Part shown: one piece after another, positions 5,890-13,634 of the stretch
Position numbering within the stretch: position 1 is the stretch's first letter
How the letters are laid out: every line of letters begins with the position of its first letter
DNA from: CAVSPO01 sp963730005
GTDB taxonomy: Bacteria; Actinomycetota; Actinomycetes; Propionibacteriales; Propionibacteriaceae
Direction: 5' to 3'
DNA length: 16,729 nt
NCBI GenBank assembly: GCA_963730005.1
Contig: CAVSPO010000024.1
Location: 1-16,729 of the forward strand
The notes under the pieces: generated by a model
What the model saw: the letters and a program-made list of their open reading frames with translations, nothing else
Database searches by the model: none
What the model was told of the DNA's origin: nothing
Translations under genes and position numbers: made by a program

Positions 5890-7458
5890 ATGCCGTTCGA
5901 TCCGTTCAGCCAGCTCGCCGGTCAGGCGGTCAAGGTCGGCACTGACATCTGGACCGCCATCATGCTCAGTGTCTGGAATGTCGGGTTGCTGCTCATGCGG
6001 TTCGTCCTCGGGCTGGAGGAGCACTTCCTCACTCCCGACCTCAGCGAGTCCGGTCCTGCCCGGGACCTGTATGCGACGACGTTCTGGATCGCTGCGGGTC
6101 TGTTGGTGATCATGATCATGGTCCAGCTCGGTGTCGCGGCGCTGCGCCGGGACGGGAAGTCCCTGGGGCGGTTGCTGTTGGGGGTCGGGCAGTTCGTCCT
6201 GGTGTGGGCGGCGTGGCTGACCTACGCGGCTGCGGTCATCGCCGCCTGCTCCGGGCTGAATGCAGCGTTGATGCGGACGCTGTTCGCGACCGACTCGCTG
6301 GCGGGCTGGGACCCGCTGGGCGGCTTCGAGGTTGGTGACGTCACCGAGGTGGTGACCGCCGGGGTGTTGGGCCTGCTGGGAGTGTTGTTGTGCGTCGCGG
6401 CGATCGCGCACTTCGTGGTGTTGTTGACCCGCGCCGGGGCGCTGGTCGTGCTTGCCGCGACCACGCCGATCTCGGCGGCTGGCCTGGTCGGCGACACCGG
6501 ACGATCTTGGTTCTGGAAGTCTCTGCGCTGGTTCCACGCCGCCGCGTTCACCCCGGTGGTGATGAAGTTGATCATGGGGGTGGGCGTCCAGATGGCGTCC
6601 GGTGTGGCGGGCGGGCAGGCCGACCGGACGAACGAGGCCATCGGCACCGCACTGCCGGCTGTGGTGTTGATGCTGATCGCCGCGGTCTCACCGTTGGCGC
6701 TGTTCAAGCTGCTCGCGTTCGTCGACCCCGGCACCAACTCCGGCGCGTCGGTGCGGATGGGTCTGGGTGCGTTGGGTGGGGTGTCCGGGCTCCTGGGCGG
6801 GCAGCGAGGTGGCGGGGACGCAGGGACCGCCACCCAGACCGCCGCGTCGGGACGTTCACAGGGCGAGGCTCAGGGCGAGGACGCCACCAGCCGCCGTTTC
6901 GCGGCCGGGCAGGCCGCAGCAGCGGGCGGTTCCGGTTCCCCCGCTTGCACCGCAGCCGGCGCCGGAGCAGGTGGCGGCATGGCAGGCGCCGCTGCTGGTG
7001 TGGCAGGTGCGGCTGGTGTGGCCGGGATGGCCTTGGCGGCCGGGGTTCGGGGGCTCGCCTCGATCGGGGGTTCCGCGGCGGCCGTGGCCACCGACACCAC
7101 CAACCAGATGGGGGTCGGGCACAACACGTACCAGCCCGACTTCTCGGGCTCGGGCCGCAGCGGCGGCCAGAACAGCCAACCCGGTGACACCGATTCCGGC
7201 GGGCAGCCCGCAGCCGATCAGCCCACCCCGGATGACAGCGGCATGCCGCAGCCCTCCACACCTGGCGGCCCAGCAGCACCGCCCTCGCCCGGCGACCCGG
7301 GCAACCCACCCGTCCCCCAAGCCCCGACCAACCCGGGCGGCCCGGCCGGTGGACCGGGTGCAGCGGGGTCCGCCGGTGGCACGGGTGGTTCTGCGGGTGA
7401 GGCCGGCGGGTCCGAGGCTGCCACCGCCGCCCGCGCGGCGGCCGTGGCCGTCGTATAG
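5890..7458 (+). CDS. VirB6/TrbL-like polytopic membrane channel protein
   Basis: This 522-residue protein has about seven hydrophobic helices (roughly 22-42, 63-85, 95-120, 155-177, 179-200, 217-240, 253-277). The polar pattern RAGALVVLAATTPISAAGLVGDTGRSWFWKSLRWF is typical of VirB6/TrbL proteins, which form the inner-membrane channel. The last 200 or so residues are Gly/Ala/Pro/Gln-rich low complexity, probably disordered and cytoplasmic or peptidoglycan-facing, as in many actinobacterial homologues. ATG 5890 follows CAGGTGAACC and lies 3 nt after the previous stop. The repetitive tail gives rise to several long spurious frames on both strands. A 28-nt gap separates it from the next gene. 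Confidence 0.87.
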   Translation: MPFDPFSQLAGQAVKVGTDIWTAIMLSVWNVGLLLMRFVLGLEEHFLTPDLSESGPARDLYATTFWIAAGLLVIMIMVQLGVAALRRDGKSLGRLLLGVGQFVLVWAAWLTYAAAVIAACSGLNAALMRTLFATDSLAGWDPLGGFEVGDVTEVVTAGVLGLLGVLLCVAAIAHFVVLLTRAGALVVLAATTPISAAGLVGDTGRSWFWKSLRWFHAAAFTPVVMKLIMGVGVQMASGVAGGQADRTNEAIGTALPAVVLMLIAAVSPLALFKLLAFVDPGTNSGASVRMGLGALGGVSGLLGGQRGGGDAGTATQTAASGRSQGEAQGEDATSRRFAAGQAAAAGGSGSPACTAAGAGAGGGMAGAAAGVAGAAGVAGMALAAGVRGLASIGGSAAAVATDTTNQMGVGHNTYQPDFSGSGRSGGQNSQPGDTDSGGQPAADQPTPDDSGMPQPSTPGGPAAPPSPGDPGNPPVPQAPTNPGGPAGGPGAAGSAGGTGGSAGEAGGSEAATAARAAAVAVV

Positions 7459-7486
7459 CCATCGATCGAACGAGGGAGAACGACTC

Positions 7487-8998
7487 GTGTCAGTCAACAC
7501 TTACGCCGACTATTCACGTGACCGGATCGGCTGGTTCTTCGGCTTGTCCGGTCCGCAGCTGGCGATCCTTGCCGGCGCGTCGCTGCCGGTGTTCTGGGCG
7601 TTGCAGCAACAGGCGTGGGCCCGCGTCCTTGTTTTCCTGGTCGTGTTCGGGTTCGTGTTCCTGGTGACGGTGGTGTCGATCCAGGGACGCTCCGCGGTGG
7701 GCTGGTTGTGGGCGACCGGCTGCCACCTGTTCGCGGGCCTCACCGGCGCCGGACGTTTCACCGCTCGCGCCGCCCAGGGCCGGGCGGACAGCCTGGACGA
7801 CGTCGACCTGCCGGGGGTGCTGCAGGGGGTGCAGGTCCACGACGGGCCCCCAGCCGGCCCCACGCAGTCCCGGATCGCAATCATCCAGAATCACGCCGCG
7901 CGGACGTGGGCGGTCACCGCCGCCGTCGTCCACCCCGGCATCGGGATGAGTGATGCGGCCGAACGCAACCGGCAGGCCGCCGGGTTGACGTCGCTGCTCG
8001 ACCTGGCGTCCCGGGGAGAGCTGATCGACGAGGTCATCTTCATGGTCCGCACCGTGCCCGATGACGGCGCCGAACGAAGCGTGTGGATGGCTCGCCACCG
8101 CGTCCCGGACGCCAACCCGCTGGCCCGGCAGGTCAATGACGACCTGCAGCGCCACCTGTCGGCGGCGTCGGTGCGCACCGAGGCGTTCGTCACGATCGTG
8201 GTGCCCGAGAGCCGCATTTCCCGCCAAGCCCGCGACAGCGGTCGCGGGCTGACCGGACGTGCCCGCGTGCTGTACTCGCTGATCGGTGAGATCGAGGCGC
8301 AACTGCGGGCCGGCCTGGCGATGACCGACGTGCGTTGGCTGACCTCCCCCGAACTGGCGTTGGCCTGCCGCACCGGGTTCGCTCCCGGCGACCGGGCCGG
8401 GGTGGTCGATGCGCTCGCCGAGCACACCCGCGACCCGCAGGTGAACCCGGACGTGCCGTGGGCGATGGCCGGGCCCAGCGGTGCCGACACCGCGGCGCGG
8501 CATTACAGCCACGATGCGTGGGACTCGGTCTGCTCGACTATCAAACTGCCCGCCAAGGGGGCGGTGATCGGCGCGCTCGCGCCCGTCCTGACCCCCGCAG
8601 AGCCTGGGGAGCGTCGCTGCTTCATGGTCGCCTTCCCGATCCTGGGACAGTCGGCCGCGGAACGGACCTCCGACAACGCCGAGTTCGCCGCCGACATGGG
8701 CGACGAGTTGCGTCGCCGAGCGGGCGTGAAGGCCAGGGCGCGGCACCGGAACGACGCGTCCAAGGCCCACGCCATGGACGAGAAACTCGCCCGCGGGAAC
8801 GCGCTGATCCGCCCCTACGCGGTGTGCTGCGTCACAGTCCCGCGCACCGCCGGCATCAGCGAGTTCGGACGCCGCCTCGACGGGTGCGTCCGCCGCGCCG
8901 GGTTCGCACCACTGCGTCTCGACCTGGCCCAGGACGCCGGGTTCGCCGCCGCCGCGATCCCGCTGGGGATCAGCCTGTCCAGGAGCAGCGGAGCATGA
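7487..8998 (+). CDS. SCO6880/PrgI-type protein, membrane partner of VirB4
   Basis: The start is GTG 7487, behind AGGGAG (8 nt spacing); the frame is open far upstream, but that stretch is antisense-like low complexity inside VirB6. The 503-residue product begins MSVNTYADYSRDRIGWFFGLSGPQ, then two transmembrane helices (about 24-40, 46-64) as in PrgI-family proteins, then a long cytoplasmic part. The layout is that of the SCO6880 family, which supplies the N-terminal half of a split VirB4. No Walker motifs are seen, as expected. The next gene, the VirB4 ATPase, starts in an ATGA overlap, so the two are made together. It probably tethers VirB4 to the membrane complex. Confidence 0.87.
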   Translation: MSVNTYADYSRDRIGWFFGLSGPQLAILAGASLPVFWALQQQAWARVLVFLVVFGFVFLVTVVSIQGRSAVGWLWATGCHLFAGLTGAGRFTARAAQGRADSLDDVDLPGVLQGVQVHDGPPAGPTQSRIAIIQNHAARTWAVTAAVVHPGIGMSDAAERNRQAAGLTSLLDLASRGELIDEVIFMVRTVPDDGAERSVWMARHRVPDANPLARQVNDDLQRHLSAASVRTEAFVTIVVPESRISRQARDSGRGLTGRARVLYSLIGEIEAQLRAGLAMTDVRWLTSPELALACRTGFAPGDRAGVVDALAEHTRDPQVNPDVPWAMAGPSGADTAARHYSHDAWDSVCSTIKLPAKGAVIGALAPVLTPAEPGERRCFMVAFPILGQSAAERTSDNAEFAADMGDELRRRAGVKARARHRNDASKAHAMDEKLARGNALIRPYAVCCVTVPRTAGISEFGRRLDGCVRRAGFAPLRLDLAQDAGFAAAAIPLGISLSRSSGA

Positions 8999-10509
8999 GG
9001 CCACGCGCGTCCGGGGGTAGCCGCGATGTGGCGCGGCTGCTGGCCGACTTCGGGCACGACCTGCCCCGTCACCCCGCCCCACAGGCACGTCACCGCGAAC
9101 CGAACCTGCACCACCACGCACCCATGCGCGGCCAGCTTCGCCGCGGCGGTGGCTGGTCGGCCGCCTCGGCGCAGGTGTCGACCTGGCGGATGACGTCGGA
9201 CCAGGCGCCGGTGCTGTGGCCATTGATCGCCACACCCGGCCTGCCACCCACCGGCGCGCAGCTGGGCATCGACCAGCTGTCGGGCGGCAGCTTCTACGCC
9301 GACCCGCTCGGCTGGGTCCTCGCCGACGAGGTGCCGGTGACCAACCCCAACGTATTCAGCTTCGGCAAGCCCGGCCGCGGAAAATCGGCCACCACGAAGG
9401 CGTTCATCCTGCGCATGCTCGACTTCGGCTACCGGGTGCTGATCCTGGGTGACCCGAAGGACGAGTACGAAAACCTGTGCCGCGCGCTCGGGGTCGAACC
9501 GTTCGCGATCGGCCACGGCCTGCCCGCCAGGATCAACCCGCTCGACTTCGGCCCCTTGGGTCACGGCTGGGCCGACCTCGACCCGGCCGAGGCCCAGCGG
9601 CGCAGCGCCGTGGTGTTCGGACGCTGGCTCACCCTGATCCGCGGACTGGTCGGCTCCCAACGAATCGGCGACCAGCGCGTCCCGTTCGGACCCACCGACG
9701 AAACGGTCATCAAGACCGCCCTCGGCCACCTCACCGGATACACCACCGGCGCAACCCGGCTGGCCGAACCGACCATCCCCGCACTGTGGCGCCAACTCGA
9801 CGAACCCGCCGCCGAGCTGATCGGCGAGTGCCGCTACCGCGACCGTCGGGACTTCTACGACTCCACCCGGCTACTGCGCGACGCGCTCGGCCAACTCGTG
9901 TCCGGGGCGCTGGCCGGGCTGTTCGACGGCCCCACCACCATCAACGTCGACTGGCACGCCCCCATCCAGTCACTGAGCCTGTCCAGACTGGAACCCCTCG
10001 GTGACGAAGCCGTCGGGATCGCCCTGACCTGCCTCAACTCCTGGGGACGAGCGATGCGCGAAACCGCCGAACCCGGCGACGTACGGATCGTGGTGCGCGA
10101 CGAGGCCTGGAAACAACTGCGTCTCGGCCCCGAAGCCGTCAAGAGCTTCGACGCCGACCTCAGGTTGTCCCGCCGCGACGGCGACATCCAATGGGCAATC
10201 GCCCACAAACCCTCCGACCTGCTGTCCGTCGGCGACCAGGGCTCCCAGGCAGTGTCGATCGCCAAAGACCTGCTCCACCTCGCCGACATCAAAGTGCTGC
10301 ACGGCCAGGACCCCGGCGTCGCCGCCGAACTCGAAACCCTCCTCGGGCTCGGCCCCATCGCCCAGGACCTGATCACCGGCTGGGCGATGCAAGGCCGCGG
10401 ACGCGCACTGTGGTGCGTCGGCGAACAGACATACAAGGTCCAGACGGTGCTCCACGCGCTCGAGCACCACCTCACCTACACCAACACCGCCCTCGAGAAG
10501 GCACGCTGA
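8995..10509 (+). CDS. VirB4-family T4SS ATPase
   Basis: Start ATG 8995 overlaps the previous TGA; the longer open frame upstream is rejected. The product is 504 residues. Walker A is GKPGRGKS at 124-131 (NVFSFGKPGRGKSATTKAF) and Walker B is DVRIVVRDEAWK, with D369 and E370. Further VirB4/FtsK-HerA features are the strand LILGDPKDEYENL (about 149-161) after the P-loop, the RINPLDFGP stretch (179-187), and a C-terminal SIAKDLLHLADIKVLHGQ region. It should hydrolyse ATP in the cytoplasm to drive T4SS assembly and substrate transfer, working with the SCO6880 partner that carries the membrane helices. It is shorter than a full VirB4 because the N-terminal domain is on the other gene. Confidence 0.92.
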   Translation: MRPRASGGSRDVARLLADFGHDLPRHPAPQARHREPNLHHHAPMRGQLRRGGGWSAASAQVSTWRMTSDQAPVLWPLIATPGLPPTGAQLGIDQLSGGSFYADPLGWVLADEVPVTNPNVFSFGKPGRGKSATTKAFILRMLDFGYRVLILGDPKDEYENLCRALGVEPFAIGHGLPARINPLDFGPLGHGWADLDPAEAQRRSAVVFGRWLTLIRGLVGSQRIGDQRVPFGPTDETVIKTALGHLTGYTTGATRLAEPTIPALWRQLDEPAAELIGECRYRDRRDFYDSTRLLRDALGQLVSGALAGLFDGPTTINVDWHAPIQSLSLSRLEPLGDEAVGIALTCLNSWGRAMRETAEPGDVRIVVRDEAWKQLRLGPEAVKSFDADLRLSRRDGDIQWAIAHKPSDLLSVGDQGSQAVSIAKDLLHLADIKVLHGQDPGVAAELETLLGLGPIAQDLITGWAMQGRGRALWCVGEQTYKVQTVLHALEHHLTYTNTALEKAR

Positions 10510-10510
10510 C

Positions 10511-12061
10511 ATGGGGAAATTGTTCGCGGTAGTGGGCGCAGGACTGGCCGCGGTCGTCCTGACGAGCCCGCTACTGCTCGCCCTGGTCGTCGCGGTCATC
10601 CTCGCGCCCGCGGCGCAGGTGCAGCAGACCATCGCCTGCCACGGGACGCCCGCCGCGACCGGCGAGTGGCGGGTCCCGTTCGTCGACGCCGCCTACCAGG
10701 TCACCTCGGGTTACGGCTACCGCTACAACCCGATCTCCGGCGCCTCCGAGCTGCATGACGGCACCGACCTCGCCGCCCCGCAAACCATGGTTGTCGCCGC
10801 TAGCTCGGGGCGGGTGAGTTTCGCCGGCTGGGGCGACGGGTTCGGCAACCACGTCGTGATCGACCACGGTGCCGGGATCACCACCCTGTACGGTCACCTG
10901 GACTCCATCGACCCCGCGATCTCCGCAGGGGTGCAGGTGGGGATCGGGCAGCCGATCGGAGTCGAGGGAACAACCGGCTGGTCGACCGGCATCCACCTGC
11001 ACTTCACGATCAAACGAGACGGCGTGGCGATCGACCCGGTCCCGTTCATGCTCGAACACGGCGCACCACTGAATGGCCAGCCTGCCGGGCCGTCCAACTC
11101 CAGCAGCCCGGTGAACGGAGTGCTGGAGGGCGGCGTCGGGTTCGACCTGCCCCAACCCGAGGTGCGGCAGGACTCCCTGCTCAACCCGCCCATGCCGATC
11201 CCCGACGATGTGCGGACACTGTACGAGGCGGCCGCGGCTCGGTATGGAGTGCCGTGGACGCTGCTCGCCGGCGTCGGGATGGCCGAGACGGCCCACGGCC
11301 GCAACAACACCACCAGCAGCGCCGGCGCCCAAGGGTTGATGCAGTTCATGCCCGCCACCTGGGCCGCCTACGGTGTCGACGGTGACGCCGACGGCCACGC
11401 CGACATCTGGAACGACGCCGACAGCGTGTTCTCCGCCGCCAACTACCTCGTCGCCTCCGGTGCGCTGAACGGGCCCGACGGGGTCAAACGGGCCGTATTC
11501 GCGTACAACCACGCCGACTGGTACGTCGGCGACGTACTGTTCTACGCCCACTCCTACGGCGGCGGGCAGGTCCTCGCTGGCACCAGCGGTTGCCTGCCTG
11601 GTAACGGCACCGGCGACCCGACGCTGCCGCCACTTACCCCCGAACGTCTCCAGGCCGTGCTCGGCTGGGCCCAGGGCAGGCTCGGTCTGCCCTACCGGAT
11701 GGGCGCCAACGGACCCGACGCCTACGACTGCTCATCATTCACCCAAGCCGCCTACGCCCAGGTCAGCGTCACCATGCCACGCACCGCCGAGGAACAACGA
11801 AACTGGCTCGCCGCCGGCAACGGCTACCGCGTGACCCCCGGCCAGGAACGACCAGGCGACCTCATCTTCATCGACTCATATCTCGGGCCCAACCGGATCG
11901 GGCATGTCGCCGTGGTGTGGGACCCTGCCACCCAGCAGACCATCGAGGCGGCCAGCGAGAGCGAGGGCATCATCCTCGGCGACTATCGGCGGTATGCGAC
12001 GCGCACTATCTTCGAGATCTGGCGGGTCGGCAACGTCAGCGACACTGCACGGTCCAATTGA
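10511..12061 (+). CDS. Three-domain peptidoglycan hydrolase (M23 + SLT + NlpC/P60)
   Basis: This 516-residue protein has an N-terminal membrane anchor (about 10-33) and three wall-degrading domains in order. (1) An M23 metalloendopeptidase at about 55-180, with likely zinc ligands H82, D86 and H164 (ELHDGTDLAAP, GIHLHFTI). (2) A soluble lytic transglycosylase-like domain at about 233-345, with probable catalytic E259 (GVGMAETAHG) and the GAQGLMQFMPATW motif. (3) An NlpC/P60 peptidase at about 380-505, with Cys407 (YDCSSFTQAAY) and His465 (IGHVAVVW). All three active sites look intact. It would cut glycan strands and peptide bridges outside the membrane to let the secretion channel through. 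ATG 10511 lies one base after the VirB4 stop. It is the last gene before the minus-strand cargo, with which it converges over a 21-nt gap. Confidence 0.93.
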   Translation: MGKLFAVVGAGLAAVVLTSPLLLALVVAVILAPAAQVQQTIACHGTPAATGEWRVPFVDAAYQVTSGYGYRYNPISGASELHDGTDLAAPQTMVVAASSGRVSFAGWGDGFGNHVVIDHGAGITTLYGHLDSIDPAISAGVQVGIGQPIGVEGTTGWSTGIHLHFTIKRDGVAIDPVPFMLEHGAPLNGQPAGPSNSSSPVNGVLEGGVGFDLPQPEVRQDSLLNPPMPIPDDVRTLYEAAAARYGVPWTLLAGVGMAETAHGRNNTTSSAGAQGLMQFMPATWAAYGVDGDADGHADIWNDADSVFSAANYLVASGALNGPDGVKRAVFAYNHADWYVGDVLFYAHSYGGGQVLAGTSGCLPGNGTGDPTLPPLTPERLQAVLGWAQGRLGLPYRMGANGPDAYDCSSFTQAAYAQVSVTMPRTAEEQRNWLAAGNGYRVTPGQERPGDLIFIDSYLGPNRIGHVAVVWDPATQQTIEAASESEGIILGDYRRYATRTIFEIWRVGNVSDTARSN

Positions 12062-12082
12062 GCGACCGCTGGCTCGTGCGCG

Positions 12083-12397
12083 TCAGGCAGGAACCCCGTT
12101 ACGGGTGCCCTTGCTGAGCGGTTCAGTGCCCGACTGGTGCGCCACGAAGCTCGTGACGTTGGGGCGGATCTGTTCAAGGACCTGGAGGTGATCCTGGCGA
12201 ACATGGAACTTGGTGGCCAGCTCCGAATAGGGGATCAGAGCGTCCAGTGCCAGTACCTCGACGCCGATGACAACGTCGTACTCGTTGAGGTCCACGTAGA
12301 CCCCGGGAGACACCTCGCAGGTGCGAGCGACTTCGCCGTCGTCCAGCCGGAGGTAGGCAACGTCGGCGGTGAAATCGACGGTGAGCGTCGCGTTCAT
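12083..12397 (-). CDS. DUF2283 family protein (antitoxin-like)
   Basis: The start is ATG 12397, with GAGGAGGG 5-6 nt upstream; the open frame extends further up but overlaps the DUF4258 gene. The 104-residue product shows the DUF2283 pattern: VDFTADVAYLRLDDGEVART, then GVYVDLNEYDVVIGVEVLAL. DUF2283 proteins are often encoded beside DUF4258 proteins, and the pair is regarded as toxin-antitoxin-like from context and size (family knowledge; activity not demonstrated here). It sits 10 nt after the DUF4258 stop on the same strand. The C-terminal 40 residues are variable. Confidence 0.8.
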   Translation of the reverse strand: MNATLTVDFTADVAYLRLDDGEVARTCEVSPGVYVDLNEYDVVIGVEVLALDALIPYSELATKFHVRQDHLQVLEQIRPNVTSFVAHQSGTEPLSKGTRNGVPA

Positions 12398-12407
12398 CGA
12401 ACCCTCC

Positions 12408-12644
12408 TCAATCTTTCCAAGCAACCGACTTGACCAGAACGATACCTTTCGGTGGCCACGGCTGTACCACCCACACCTTGAGCACTCCTTTAGGTAGCCG
12501 CTTCTCAAGCCTATAGCTGCGTTGGTTGGGGTCGTGCCGTGCGCTGTCCGGTGAGGCTAGCACTTCCTCGACGTCGGCATCCGAAACATGTCGTTCAATC
12601 ATACGTTGCCCGGCATGCCTCGACAGTCGGTAGGCCGGAGTCAT
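12408..12644 (-). CDS. DUF4258 family protein (RelE/BrnT-like candidate toxin)
   Basis: This 78-residue protein has the DUF4258 signature YRLSRHAGQRMIERHVSDADVEEVLASPD at the N-terminus, followed by a basic strand region (RSYRLEKRLP) and VLKVWVVQPWPPKGIVLVKSV. DUF4258 is related in size and layout to small RNase toxins of the RelE/BrnT fold; the fold is inferred, not shown. ATG 12644 overlaps the TGA of the upstream DUF6941-like gene (ATGA) and has GAGG 7 nt upstream. Together with the downstream DUF2283 gene it forms a candidate toxin-antitoxin-like unit placed as cargo between two transfer operons. Confidence 0.83.
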   Translation of the reverse strand: MTPAYRLSRHAGQRMIERHVSDADVEEVLASPDSARHDPNQRSYRLEKRLPKGVLKVWVVQPWPPKGIVLVKSVAWKD

Positions 12645-13057
12645 TGCAGCGCCTCGCCTGGCCCTTGCGGCTCCATCGCGAAGTAGAGGTCGCGTGCCAA
12701 GACCCCATTGAGGAAGATGCTGACCTTGCAGCGGCCCGCGGACAGGACCGGGAGTTGTGTGTTCAAGGCGAACAGCACGTGTCTTCGGCCCTCACCATAT
12801 GAGGTTTCCTCCGCGGCAGTCGCCACCACCTCGAAGGAAATGGACGGTCCCTCGGTGAGTTCGAACTGCACTCTGACGGTGGTCTCGAACGGTTCTCCGA
12901 GAAAACGAACACGGCCAGCAACCGCGAGGGGCACGAGCGTGCCAACCGGGGCACCAACGCGCAGGAAGCTCCCGTCGATCACGGTGAGCGTGCCAGTCGC
13001 ATTAACCCGCGCCCATTCCGCGAGAAGTGCGTAGTCAAGTTCAACGTTGGGGGCCAC
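12641..13057 (-). CDS. DUF6941-like protein, first gene of cargo cassette
   Basis: This 138-residue protein starts MAPNVELDYALLAEWARVNATGTLTVIDGSFLRV, the pattern I associate with the DUF6941 family: a beta-rich protein with an N-terminal LDYALLA...G.L.V..G segment. The rest alternates hydrophobic strands. Function unknown; no catalytic residues stand out. The start is GTG 13057 with no Shine-Dalgarno, but a TAGACT -10 box lies 6 nt before it on the minus strand, so the mRNA is probably leaderless. It overlaps the DUF4258 gene by 4 nt, so the three minus-strand genes form one operon. Confidence 0.72.
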   Translation of the reverse strand: MAPNVELDYALLAEWARVNATGTLTVIDGSFLRVGAPVGTLVPLAVAGRVRFLGEPFETTVRVQFELTEGPSISFEVVATAAEETSYGEGRRHVLFALNTQLPVLSAGRCKVSIFLNGVLARDLYFAMEPQGPGEALQ

Positions 13058-13063
13058 ACCGAG

Positions 13064-13069
13064 AGTCTA
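13064..13069 (-). promoter_or_regulatory. -10 box for leaderless transcript of cargo cassette
   Basis: On the minus strand TAGACT (13069-13064) fits the actinobacterial TANNNT -10 box and ends 6 nt before GTG 13057. That places the transcript start at or beside the start codon. The downstream gene lacks a Shine-Dalgarno, which agrees. No good -35 was found, as is common for such promoters. Confidence 0.5.
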
Positions 13070-13108
13070 GTTCCGTGCGGTGCTGAAGGGGTTGAGCGAT
13101 TCCGGTTA

Positions 13109-13142
13109 GTGGTGTCCACAAGACCGCCTTGGGTGTCTTGGG
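13109..13142 (+). promoter_or_regulatory. Putative transfer promoter, copy 2 (GTGGTGTCCAC-N17-CTTGGG)
   Basis: GTGGTGTCCAC (13109-13119) and CTTGGG (13137-13142) are 17 nt apart, identical in both blocks and spacing to the copy at 3730-3763. It lies 30 nt before the GTG start of the second transfer operon, and the start would be near 13149. The conservation outside the two blocks is weak, so the 17 fixed positions stand out. In this copy the palindrome around the first block is only partial. Confidence 0.6.
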
Positions 13143-13172
13143 TTGGGTGAGACCTGATGGAGGGAGTCGGCG

Positions 13173-13634
13173 GTGGCGCGTGTTGGTCGAGACCCGTATC
13201 CGTTCACCTGGGAGATCCCGGTGGCCTTCATCGCAGTGTGCGGTGTGGTGACCGTCGGGGGAGTCCATCTGGGACGCGCGATCGCCTGCCTGCTCGCCGG
13301 CGAGGGGTTCAGGTGGCCAATCTCCACCGAATTCTTCGGGTCGCTGGGCGGAGTGCTGACCGGTGACCCCAGCGCCGGACTGGCCCAGGCGGTGACCGGC
13401 GTCCCACCAAGTCTGTTAGTGACGACGATCATCGCTGCCGAGGCGTTGCTCTTCGCCGTGCTGGCTTGGGCGGGCTACCAGTTGGCGACCAGGTGGGGGC
13501 CGGCGGCGCCGAAGGGGATGGCCACGACAAGCGAGGCCGAGCGCCTGCTCGGGCGCTCGCGGCTGTTCCGGTCACGCAGGATCGTGCGTCCCGACCTGTA
13601 CGGGGCACGCCCTCTACCTGCGAAGGGGGCGTGA
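13173..13634 (+). CDS. Membrane subunit accompanying VirD4 coupling protein
   Basis: The start is GTG 13173, with GGAGGGA 7 nt upstream. This 153-residue protein (MARVGRDPYPFTWEIPVAF...) has two transmembrane helices (about 14-42 and 81-104) and a basic C-terminal cytoplasmic tail (TTSEAERLLGRSRLFRSRRIVRPDLYG). In one-piece TraG/VirD4 proteins the N-terminus has just this: two helices, then a short basic segment, then the ATPase. Here the next gene supplies the ATPase without helices, so this looks like the detached membrane part of the coupling protein. Stop and next start overlap (GTGA). Role inferred from topology and position. Confidence 0.78.
   Translation: MARVGRDPYPFTWEIPVAFIAVCGVVTVGGVHLGRAIACLLAGEGFRWPISTEFFGSLGGVLTGDPSAGLAQAVTGVPPSLLVTTIIAAEALLFAVLAWAGYQLATRWGPAAPKGMATTSEAERLLGRSRLFRSRRIVRPDLYGARPLPAKGA

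Noticed and set aside
5575..6537. 320-codon minus-strand open frame
   Set aside because: Antisense to the VirB8-like and VirB6 genes; Arg/Gln/His-rich without domains.
6767..7486. Upstream extension of the SCO6880 gene
   Set aside because: It would overlap VirB6 in another frame with Arg/Pro-rich nonsense; GTG 7487 has a Shine-Dalgarno and a family-like N-terminus.
8335..8994. Upstream extension of the VirB4 gene
   Set aside because: Overlaps the SCO6880 gene out of frame; ATG 8995 gives the ATGA junction typical of this operon.
7514..9247. 577-codon minus-strand open frame
   Set aside because: Antisense to the SCO6880 and VirB4 genes, with low-complexity Arg/Gly/Ala composition; an artefact of high GC content.
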